64,000 nucleotides of DNA, taken from the NCBI GenBank assembly GCA_944321715.1, contig CALUMJ010000008.1:1-64000 (forward strand), read 5' to 3'. Source of the DNA: an uncultured Muribaculaceae bacterium (GTDB lineage: Bacteria; Bacteroidota; Bacteroidia; Bacteroidales; Muribaculaceae). Below the pieces are notes generated by a model that saw only the letters and a program-made list of their open reading frames with translations, ran no database searches and was not told where the DNA came from. Shown in pieces: positions 16,204 to 22,787 of this stretch. The number at the start of each line of letters is the position of its first letter. The first letter of the stretch is position 1. A program made the position numbers and the translations under genes.

Positions 16204-17027
16204 CACACAAGGTAATATTGCGGCACATCGACACAGCCCTGCTTGAACACGACGACGACACAGCCCTGCGGAAGAAACTCGATGCAATACCCAAGTTCAA
16301 GCAAATCATGACTGGCACGGTGTGCGCCCTGCGCGAGAAAATCACCGCCATCGAATATGCCGGCGACGGGCTGCGTGTCACCGATGAAAGCCTCCCCGAG
16401 CTTCACAGCCAGCTCAAGGAGGTGTGCCGCACATTGGGTACGGCTGCCATTCCAGGGTTCTCGCTTATATGGGGCTACGACATCGCAGCCGCCACCGAAG
16501 GGGTCAATAGCCCACACATCACCGCAATGAGTGGCGCAATCGACCTGCTCGACGGCGATGAACTGGCATTCACGCTCGGGCATGAAATGGGGCACCAGAT
16601 GTGCGGACACAAGCCTTACCACGTGTTTCTCGAATCGCTCTACATGCCCGTTGTCAACTCAATCCCCGGCAGCGAATTGTGGATAGGGCTGGTGAGGTCA
16701 ACGCTGCTTAACTGGTACCGCATGTCCGACTACACTGCCGACCGCATGGGTTTGCTCGCTTGCCAAGATTTCAACGCCGCCATGCGAGCGTTAATCAAGA
16801 TGGCCGGCATTCCTCGCAAGTATTTCGGCGGAATCAATATCGACAGCTTCATCAAGCAAGCCTGCGAGTTTGACGAAATGTTTGCCGGCCTATCAGGAAA
16901 ACTAATCAACTATATCTCGGTCAACTCGGCCTACAGCCCATGGCTCGTAGCCCGCGCCGCCAACCTTTACAATTGGTACAAATCAGGCAAATACGACAAA
17001 ATATTAAACGACAACAGACATGAATAA
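16200..17027 (+). CDS. M48-family metallopeptidase, third copy, with Asp at the third zinc-ligand position
   Basis: 275 residues, about the same architecture as the 15310 protein but without the zinc ribbon. HEMGH lies at 128-132 (GHEMGHQMCGHKPYH). The third-ligand block reads MSDYTADRMG, so the usual Glu is replaced by Asp. Aspartate can bind zinc, so this need not inactivate the enzyme, but it is unlike both paralogues. The two genes share LLACQ(N/D)(I/F)(D/N)AA and INxDSFIKQA-type segments, showing a tandem duplication. Its last 8 bases contain the start of the small peptide gene at 17020, tying expression of this peptidase to the peptide. Confidence 0.8.
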   Translation: MTHKVILRHIDTALLEHDDDTALRKKLDAIPKFKQIMTGTVCALREKITAIEYAGDGLRVTDESLPELHSQLKEVCRTLGTAAIPGFSLIWGYDIAAATEGVNSPHITAMSGAIDLLDGDELAFTLGHEMGHQMCGHKPYHVFLESLYMPVVNSIPGSELWIGLVRSTLLNWYRMSDYTADRMGLLACQDFNAAMRALIKMAGIPRKYFGGINIDSFIKQACEFDEMFAGLSGKLINYISVNSAYSPWLVARAANLYNWYKSGKYDKILNDNRHE

Positions 17028-17157
17028 GAACAAAATATTGAAGAAACTGAACCGCAACGTCATGCTCGGTGCCGACAAAAACACCAAGGCAATGGGGCTC
17101 GCAGCTTGCCAAGCAGGCTGCATAAGATACCATGTAAGTTCAAAAGTATTCTGCTGA
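17020..17157 (+). CDS. Candidate RiPP precursor peptide (45 residues, three Cys)
   Basis: ATG at 17020-17022 and TGA at 17155-17157 give a 45-residue peptide: a basic N-terminal half (MNKNKILKKLNRN...) and a C-terminal half MGLAACQAGCIRYHVSSKVF ending in Cys45. The cysteines are at 30, 34 and 45. It begins inside the 3' end of an M48 peptidase gene (8-base overlap) and ends 13 bases before a radical SAM/SPASM-type gene. Size, a leader/core split and position are what is expected of the substrate of a radical SAM peptide maturase (for example thioether or ranthipeptide-type). It is below usual gene-caller length limits. The call is inference from context and composition; no known precursor motif (such as GG cleavage or Nif11) is present. 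Confidence 0.6.
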   Translation: MNKNKILKKLNRNVMLGADKNTKAMGLAACQAGCIRYHVSSKVFC

Positions 17158-17170
17158 CAGTCACACCGCA

Positions 17171-18394
17171 ATGGCATTTACCATCCACACCACAGATGGC
17201 AACACCTATACCTATTTGCGACACACTAACGAGATTGTCGAAGGTGAGGTTGACGAGTTGCCACGTCACATCATCTTCAAACCGCGTGAGCGCATAACAG
17301 AGTTGCCGACATTGTCGGTGTTCACATTGGGTGTCACCACACGGTGCAACCTGCGATGCACATATTGCTGCTACTCGGGGCAATACCGCAACACTCGCAG
17401 CCACGGGAGCAAGTCGCTAACGTCGGCCGACATTGAACCAATACTCAATTTCATCGCCCACAATGCCGCCGTGCGACCCATCACCATCAGTTTTTATGGC
17501 GGCGAATGCCTGCTCGAACTGCCATTTATCGTGGAATGCGTGGCTTGTGCACAACGGCGATGGCCAGGCGAAGTAAAATTTGAAATCTCCACCAATGGCA
17601 TTTTACTATCAAACGATGTTTTGGAATGGACTGTCAGCAATGATATTACACTTTTCATCTCGCTCGACGGCTCACAACAAACCAACGACGCACAACGTGG
17701 GCGCGGCTCGTTCGGTGCGGTGCGTCGCGCACTGGAATACCTGCACACAAACCACCGCACATACTTCGACAACAATGTGAACCTGATGATGACAGTCACC
17801 GACATCACACGGCTGCCCGAAATTGCCCAGCTATGGAATGATGACGCACTGCTCGCATCGAAGCCTCCATTCAGAATTTCGACCGTCGCCCCCAACTATG
17901 GCCAAGGCGTGGAACGTGCCGACATCGACACCGAAACAGGCAAATACATGACCATACTCGAAGCCTACGACCACCACCGCGATTGGCAGCTATTGGCGGT
18001 GTTTTTTGAACGAATGCTATCGGAGTGGACAGACCGCCCAATCGTAGAACTCGATGCGCCCGTGGAATATCCCACTTGCATGCCACACAACACCAAGCTA
18101 TACATCGACACCGACCATGCCATAGGCCTATGCGAGAAGATGCCCGACACATTCAGGATGGGTGATGTCGCAACTGGCATCGACTGGAACAGAGCCGACA
18201 AGATGGCTGCAACCCTGGCAGGAATAATCGGGCAACGCTGCGCATCGTGCCCAGTGGCAAGGCTTTGTAACGTGTGCCCAATGTTGCTCGACCTTGACGA
18301 CAACGAAATAGACATATTTTGCCACAACCAGCAAGTCCTTCAACATGTAAAGCTACGATTATTCTGCGAACTGGCCGAAAGAGAACTTATATGA
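17171..18394 (+). CDS. Radical SAM enzyme with SPASM-like Cys-rich C-terminus, probable peptide maturase
   Basis: 407 residues. The cluster motif CNLRCTYC at 59-66 (C59, C63, C66, plus C67) binds the radical SAM [4Fe-4S]. Further SAM-binding signs are SFYGGECLL, the 'GGE' motif, and EISTNGILL. The C-terminal third has CMPH (Cys 303), GLCEKMP (about 321), then CASCPVARLCNVCP (357, 360, 366, 369) and a last Cys near 385. This pattern resembles SPASM/twitch auxiliary clusters of peptide-modifying enzymes (anSME, sactipeptide and ranthipeptide synthases). The N-terminal ~45 residues could form a peptide-binding segment but do not clearly show a RRE. It lies directly after the 45-residue Cys peptide and overlaps the GNAT gene by ATGA. 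Confidence 0.85.
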   Translation: MAFTIHTTDGNTYTYLRHTNEIVEGEVDELPRHIIFKPRERITELPTLSVFTLGVTTRCNLRCTYCCYSGQYRNTRSHGSKSLTSADIEPILNFIAHNAAVRPITISFYGGECLLELPFIVECVACAQRRWPGEVKFEISTNGILLSNDVLEWTVSNDITLFISLDGSQQTNDAQRGRGSFGAVRRALEYLHTNHRTYFDNNVNLMMTVTDITRLPEIAQLWNDDALLASKPPFRISTVAPNYGQGVERADIDTETGKYMTILEAYDHHRDWQLLAVFFERMLSEWTDRPIVELDAPVEYPTCMPHNTKLYIDTDHAIGLCEKMPDTFRMGDVATGIDWNRADKMAATLAGIIGQRCASCPVARLCNVCPMLLDLDDNEIDIFCHNQQVLQHVKLRLFCELAERELI

Positions 18395-18801
18395 CACGTG
18401 ACAACACCGAAATATCACTATCGCCAGTGTCACCAAGCGACGAAAAATGGCTTACTACATTGCTCCACGATGTAGAAGTAAGACGGCAACTGCCCCACCT
18501 CTCTACTGATGCCAGCCTCTTCATCGCCGACATGCTTGCTGCCGAACGTACAGGACTTGGGCTGCTGCGCATCATCCGATGGCACGGCGAGGACATCGGC
18601 TTTATCGCCGTCTATGACCTTACCGACAATCCGTTCATCTTCTACGCCATGTTGCCTGCATTCCGCCGCCACGGATATATGCACCAAGCCATAACCCAAA
18701 TTCAATCAATCATCAACCGCCCACTTTACACCCACGTTGCTCCAGACAACCACGCCTCAATAGCCCTGCTTTCAAGCGCTGGAATACATTTTATACACTA
18801 A
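18391..18801 (+). CDS. GNAT-family N-acetyltransferase
   Basis: 136 residues from the ATG at 18391, which overlaps the stop of the radical SAM gene. The segment ADMLAAERTGLGLLRIIRWH...GFIAVYDLTDNPFIFYAMLP followed by AFRRHGYMHQAI is the beta4-alpha3 region of GNAT proteins: the R-x-x-G-x-(A/M) acetyl-CoA pyrophosphate loop lies in RRHGYM. The C-terminus HVAPDNHASIALLSSAGIHF matches the usual 'N..S..l..k.GF' end. RimI/RimJ-like enzymes acetylate protein N-termini or side chains; in RiPP clusters they can cap the peptide. The neighbouring precursor makes that the simplest guess, not a proof. This is the last gene of the gapless series. Confidence 0.8.
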   Translation: MTRDNTEISLSPVSPSDEKWLTTLLHDVEVRRQLPHLSTDASLFIADMLAAERTGLGLLRIIRWHGEDIGFIAVYDLTDNPFIFYAMLPAFRRHGYMHQAITQIQSIINRPLYTHVAPDNHASIALLSSAGIHFIH

Positions 18802-18834
18802 CCCCCACATTTCGTGTAAAAATCACACTTCGGC

Positions 18835-18866
18835 TTGGTCATCGCTTTGCCCGAGCATTACCTTTG
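18835..18866 (+). promoter_or_regulatory. Promoter for the small hydrophobic protein pair
   Basis: TACCTTTG at 18859-18866 is a full match to the -7 consensus TAnnTTTG. TTG at 18835-18837 lies 21 bases before it, close to the usual -33 spacing. It precedes the ATG at 18899 and separates the two following genes from the long operon. Confidence 0.65.
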
Positions 18867-18898
18867 TGACATAAACAACAATTAAACCACAAAAAGTC

Positions 18899-19273
18899 AT
18901 GATAACGAAAGAAAAAGATTTGGCACGAGCCATAATGGCGAGCAATTCAAAAATTGAATTGTCGAGCGACCTTGCCACAGGCGTAGAGAGAATCAAAGAC
19001 CCGAGCGAAGTCGTATGGAAATCTGTTTTAGCTGCTTTGGTAGCAAGCACATTCTTTTGGGGAAGTCCAGGAGCAACAATACTTGGGATTACGATAGGTT
19101 TGCCAGCCATATTGACAGTATGCGGCGGCGTAGGAGGCGTTGTGTTCCTTACTCTCGGAGCTTCAGGTACATTATGCGCATACAAGTTGCTGATGGCTGC
19201 AAAAAAGACCGACGTACTCACACGGCTTCGCAACCAGTACACTCTCAACGAGAATACTTTATCACACATTTAA
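18899..19273 (+). CDS. Small two-helix membrane protein of unknown function
   Basis: 124 residues. A charged N-terminal ~40 residues (MITKEKDLARAIMASNSKIE...) is followed by two hydrophobic stretches. These are VLAALVASTFFWGSPGATIL and a glycine-rich LPAILTVCGGVGGVVFLTLG...TLCAYKLL. A basic, polar tail ends the protein (KKTDVLTRLRNQYTLNENTL). I do not recognise a family. It has its own promoter-like element and is followed after 23 bases by another small hydrophobic gene, so the pair may be co-expressed. Candidate roles are an effector or immunity protein of the preceding system, or simply unrelated; the sequence alone does not decide. Confidence 0.7.
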   Translation: MITKEKDLARAIMASNSKIELSSDLATGVERIKDPSEVVWKSVLAALVASTFFWGSPGATILGITIGLPAILTVCGGVGGVVFLTLGASGTLCAYKLLMAAKKTDVLTRLRNQYTLNENTLSHI

Positions 19274-19296
19274 TAACTTTCTAAATCCATACAATT

Positions 19297-19653
19297 ATGA
19301 GACCTCCAAGACCAGGTAGTATAGGCGACCAGTTGATAAAAGGAACAGCTGGTGCAACAGTAGGAATGTCCACAGGTTCGGCACTTACAGCAATGGGAGC
19401 CACATCAGTGGGAACAGCAATAACATCGGCAAGTTCGGGCGCAGTGACGACACTCGCCTCTACACTATCATCGTTCGGCTCGATTGGCGCATCAGCTGCT
19501 GGAGTTGTATCATCGGTTTCGGCAGGAGCCACAGCAGTAGGCACGGCAGTAGGTGCCGCATGCGTCGCAGCCGCTCCATTCGTTGCTGCAGCTGCAGTAG
19601 GAGCCGGCATCGGTGCAGGTATTGCCTGGTGCATAAACAAGCTAACCGATTAA
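19297..19653 (+). CDS. Gly/Ala/Ser-rich hydrophobic small protein, glycine-zipper-like
   Basis: 118 residues. After a short polar start (MRPPRPGSIGDQLIKG) the protein is almost entirely Gly, Ala, Ser, Thr and Val, with many GxxxG/AxxxG spacings (ATVGMSTGSALTAMGATSVG, GATAVGTAVGAACVAAAPFV, AVGAGIGAGIAWC). It ends in a short basic tail, CINKLTD. This composition resembles glycine-zipper membrane proteins and hydrophobic bacteriocin precursors, but no family is recognised and no GG leader site is obvious. It lies 23 bases after the 18899 gene. The sequence could also be annotated as low-complexity; coding is supported by consistent codon use and the clean downstream non-coding gap. Confidence 0.65.
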   Translation: MRPPRPGSIGDQLIKGTAGATVGMSTGSALTAMGATSVGTAITSASSGAVTTLASTLSSFGSIGASAAGVVSSVSAGATAVGTAVGAACVAAAPFVAAAAVGAGIGAGIAWCINKLTD

Positions 19654-19721
19654 GTTCCCTCTTTACCAAGATACCATGATTATCATCGAGTAACATAGTG
19701 CGACTACATATATACACCGAG

Positions 19722-19841
19722 GTTGCGACACAGTGCCACACTGCGCCGCAACTCTCCATGCAAAAGCATTTGTGTGCAACTGCAATAGTTGTTGGCATCG
19801 TAAACAAAAAAATTGCGATGCGGCACGACACCACATCGCAA
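19722..19841. terminator. Two hairpins between convergent genes
   Basis: An imperfect hairpin spans 19722-19752 (GTTGCGACACAGTG / CACTGCGCCGCAAC). A perfect 8-bp stem TTGCGATG (19813-19820) / CATCGCAA (19834-19841) follows. They lie in the 233-base gap between the small hydrophobic gene and the convergent transporter gene. They may stop transcription from either side, though neither has a clean T-run. Confidence 0.4.
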
Positions 19842-19848
19842 CTATTAA

Positions 19849-19876
19849 GGAACTGTTTTGAGTTTTTACAGAAAAA
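19849..19876 (+). repeat. Dispersed motif GGAACTGTTTTGAGTTTTTA (copy 1)
   Basis: Begins GGAACTGTTTTGAGTTTTTA and ends CAGAAAAA. Related copies are at 21331-21352, 39141-39162 and, as part of a hairpin, 59351-59386. This copy lies just past the end of the transporter gene; copy 2 lies beyond its start, in the same orientation. Confidence 0.6.
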
Positions 19877-19886
19877 ATTCAAAAAA

Positions 19887-21185
19887 TCATGCATTCTTTG
19901 TGCGGCTGCCTATGAGGGCATAGAACAACTGGTAAAGGGCACACACAACTACCAACCAGAAACTGGTCACATAGTCGGCAGCGTTAGCGATGGCACCTTG
20001 CACAACTGGCCAAATGCCGCCGCCTACCACCATTACCATAAAGATACCCGAGGCAACTTGGGTGTACTTGCCCAACCCACTTACCGACAGGTTGAATATA
20101 GCACCCCACATTACCGATGTGCCAAGTCCGCAAAGAATCAACATCAATATGCTGATAGGAACTTCGGTACTGATAAATTCAAAGCCATTGGCTCCGCTTG
20201 AGAAGCCCGGAACCGAAACTATCATATCTTTAGGCAAGAATATAGCAAGGAGCAACAACACAACAAGCAGCGATGCTACTGTGGCAAGCATTGTGCGGCT
20301 CGAAATCTTACCTCCGACAAGTCCACCTATGAAACGGCCAACAAGCATCAACAACCAGTAAACACCTACTATGGCTCCGGCTACCGACATTTGAACACCT
20401 AAACCACCTACTTCAACACCCTTTGTGAGGTATTGCAAGGTAAAATTCGACACACCGATTTCTATACCCATATACATGAATATTGCAATCACGCCAAGTG
20501 TGAAATTGCTATATTTGAATGCGCCCGAAGCGGCAATCTTCTCTTGTTTCTGACCCAATGTCGGCGACTCGGGCAATTTCGAGAAATAAAGAACAACAAA
20601 TGCCAATGCAAAGATACCCATTGCAAGGTAGAACACTGGATTGGCATCGGCAATGTTAGTAGCAGAAGAACCCATCAACAAGCCTACTACCGTAGGTGCA
20701 AGCGTTGCTCCGAGCGAGTTGCATGTACCACCAAACTGCACGAGCTGGTTGCCCTGCTTGTCGTCGCGACCGAGACTGTTAAGCATGGGGTTGACGATGG
20801 TGTTGAGCATACACATTGCGAAGCCCGACACGAATGCGCCTATCACATAGACAATAATTGCTGCCGTGTCGTTGCCAGTAATGTATCCCGAAAGGTAAGA
20901 AATAAACACGCCCACGAAACCTACCGTCACGGCAAGCATCGACGAGATGCGATAACCCTTCTTTTGCAAAATCATACCTGCAGGAAGCCCCATGCACAAG
21001 TATGCCAAAAAGTTGGCAAGCGTGGGCAATTGCGACATCACTGCATTGTTGCCCGATTTAGCTTCTATAACACTGCCCAGAGGGTTTTGGTAGCCGGTCA
21101 CGAATGCAATCATGAAGAACAGCGCAAACATGATGGCTATAGGCAAGGCGTAATTAGGCCTTGAATTAGTTTGAACTTTTTCCAT
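19887..21185 (-). CDS. gluP: FucP/GluP-type major facilitator sugar:H+ symporter
   Basis: 432 residues, about twelve hydrophobic helices. The N-terminal block YALPIAIMFALFFMIAFVTGYQNPL and the segment LPTLANFLAYLCMGLPAGMILQKKGYR match the FHS family (fucose, glucose/galactose, N-acetylglucosamine permeases), as does FGGTCNSLGATLAPTVVGLLMG. In Bacteroidetes these porters import free hexoses across the inner membrane. Which sugar is carried cannot be read from sequence, so the symbol is the family default. The gene is a single unit, with 600 non-coding, repeat-bearing bases upstream and a convergent neighbour downstream. Nothing is truncated. Confidence 0.9.
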   Translation of the reverse strand: MEKVQTNSRPNYALPIAIMFALFFMIAFVTGYQNPLGSVIEAKSGNNAVMSQLPTLANFLAYLCMGLPAGMILQKKGYRISSMLAVTVGFVGVFISYLSGYITGNDTAAIIVYVIGAFVSGFAMCMLNTIVNPMLNSLGRDDKQGNQLVQFGGTCNSLGATLAPTVVGLLMGSSATNIADANPVFYLAMGIFALAFVVLYFSKLPESPTLGQKQEKIAASGAFKYSNFTLGVIAIFMYMGIEIGVSNFTLQYLTKGVEVGGLGVQMSVAGAIVGVYWLLMLVGRFIGGLVGGKISSRTMLATVASLLVVLLLLAIFLPKDMIVSVPGFSSGANGFEFISTEVPISILMLILCGLGTSVMWGAIFNLSVSGLGKYTQVASGIFMVMVVGGGIWPVVQGAIANAADYVTSFWLVVVCALYQLFYALIGSRTKNA

Positions 21186-21330
21186 TGTGTTGGTTTAGTT
21201 GGTTTATTATTAATGATATATTTGTCAGCTATTTATGTTGATAAATATGCGTAGGTTGTCACGATTTGGAAAAATCAGTGTAAAAGTACATCAAATCGAA
21301 TAAAAAACCGAATTTTTCCCAACAAAATTA

Positions 21331-21352
21331 GGAACTGTTTCGATTTTTTACA
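21331..21352 (+). repeat. Dispersed motif GGAACTGTTTCGATTTTTTA (copy 2)
   Basis: GGAACTGTTTCGATTTTTTACA, about 150 bases upstream of the transporter start. Same orientation as the copy at 19849, so the two direct copies bracket the transporter gene. Confidence 0.5.
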
Positions 21353-21530
21353 TCAAAGTTTTTTCGACAGACAGCTACGCATATTACCTGCAAAGGCCTA
21401 CAACCACACTCAACCACAACAGACTTTATGCCATTGGCTCATTGCATACGGTCTTTTTCGGACTGGCCGGCACCGCTGCCTTTGTATTTACTACGGTAAT
21501 GCACTATATGTGCACCGTCAAAATAACGAG

Positions 21531-21714
21531 TGTGTATCAAAATTAGCATCAATTTGGTTCGCAGGGAACACACGGCCCGTGCGTCCACGTGCCGTAAAGC
21601 ATTATTAAACCACTATGTTTCAACCCAATACACATCTATTGGCGCAACGAAGGTGTATCAAAATTGTAAATACATTTACTTTGTTGTAGAGCCGCCATAA
21701 TATAACGACTCTAC
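21531..21714. repeat. REP-like cluster C with direct GTGTATCAAAAT boxes and a GTAG hairpin
   Basis: TGTGTATCAAAAT is at 21531-21543 and GGTGTATCAAAAT at 21652-21664 in the same orientation. A degenerate single palindrome (AACACACGGCCCGTGCGTCC) sits at 21561-21589. A second hairpin GTAGAGCCGCC...CGACTCTAC spans 21686-21714. The stretch 21655-21760 is nearly repeated, in two separated halves, at 57.2 and 57.4 kb. This cluster fills much of the 600-base gap 21186-21785; I see no gene there. Confidence 0.7.
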
Positions 21715-21785
21715 ACAATTGCCTGCCTGTAATTGCAGACTGTTTCAGTATCGGAACTATGCCAAAATAGGAACCGTTGATTTCC

Positions 21786-22787
21786 TCAATCAATGCCGCA
21801 ATACTTTTTTAGCTCCTTGGTTGTGCCGTGGCGCTTGCCGGCAAGTTCGTTGAGCCACTTGTGCTTCTTGCTTGCTCGCCATTTTTTTGCATCAGCGAAT
21901 TTTTCGGGGTGCGTTATGCGCGAAAACACCACACGCTGTATTGCTTGGCGCGAACAAGTATCGACACTGTAGCCGGCATTGACAGGGTCGCTGCCCGGAC
22001 CGTTGGAACTCCAATAGATGACGTTGCCATCGTCGTCATAACCCATGAAAACCACGCTGTGGCCATGTTCCTGTTCTTCATCGACTTTGCCATTGTCGCC
22101 AATCACGGCTCCGCTGTCGCTGCCAGCTGTTTCATTGCGGTTCCAGAAGATTTTCATGAAGTCGCCACGACGCGCTCTCGCCCACACCGGGTCGGCTTGC
22201 CATTCCTCGTCGGTGAGGTAACGCTCATCTTTTTCTTCGCGGTATTCCTCGGTTTTCGCTCCACGATAACCCGTAAAATTGAATCCTACACCAAGCTCCT
22301 TCACCAGCACCGCCATGCCCGGACCATTGGCATTTGCCATACCCCACAGCCCCTCGCCGTCGGCCTGGTTATAGCCTTGATGATTGATTATGTCGGTGAC
22401 ACCGCAAAATGGCTTGAAACAGAACCAAGCAAGGTTCGGCACATCTTGCTTGCCGTCGGCGGCATCCCATATTGTTATAGCCTTCAGCATAGCAAGGTAT
22501 GTAGCCATTGAGCAGAACGACGGTTGCGCCTTCGACACGTCTAACCGTGGCTGTGGGTCGGTGGGCTGCATACCGAAAGCCTCGTTCATGCCCCTCCACG
22601 CCGTGCGGCGGAATTGCGCATTGCTGTTTCGCCCCGTGTAATATCCGCCACCCTGGGGGAACGAGTCGATTGCGGCCATAATGGCACTCTGCCACTCGGC
22701 ATTTACTTCTTCATATTTATCACCAGCCTGAACACGACCAATGCCGGCCAACGCCAATGCTACTATAATCAATGCTATTCTTTTCAT
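21786..22787 (-). CDS. Secreted cysteine hydrolase-like protein (Cys/His), coupled to the sensor kinase gene
   Basis: 333 residues with a clear signal peptide ([22 protein letters not shown]). A candidate catalytic cysteine is C92 in [14 protein letters not shown] at a helix start, and a candidate histidine is in [20 protein letters not shown] (H241 or H243), followed by SSNG at about 261-264. This Cys...His...Asn order and the '[17 protein letters not shown]' strand pair are typical of NlpC/P60- or papain-fold amidases that cut peptidoglycan. The exact family is not recognised. Its ATG overlaps the stop of the upstream histidine kinase gene by four bases, so the two are made together. Envelope localisation is predicted; cell-wall substrate is inference. 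Confidence 0.7.
   Translation of the reverse strand: MKRIALIIVALALAGIGRVQAGDKYEEVNAEWQSAIMAAIDSFPQGGGYYTGRNSNAQFRRTAWRGMNEAFGMQPTDPQPRLDVSKAQPSFCSMATYLAMLKAITIWDAADGKQDVPNLAWFCFKPFCGVTDIINHQGYNQADGEGLWGMANANGPGMAVLVKELGVGFNFTGYRGAKTEEYREEKDERYLTDEEWQADPVWARARRGDFMKIFWNRNETAGSDSGAVIGDNGKVDEEQEHGHSVVFMGYDDDGNVIYWSSNGPGSDPVNAGYSVDTCSRQAIQRVVFSRITHPEKFADAKKWRASKKHKWLNELAGKRHGTTKELKKYCGID

Noticed and set aside
20433..21164. A 243-codon plus-strand frame
   Set aside because: It is antisense to the intact transporter gene, rich in His/Arg/Cys, and shows no recognisable motif.
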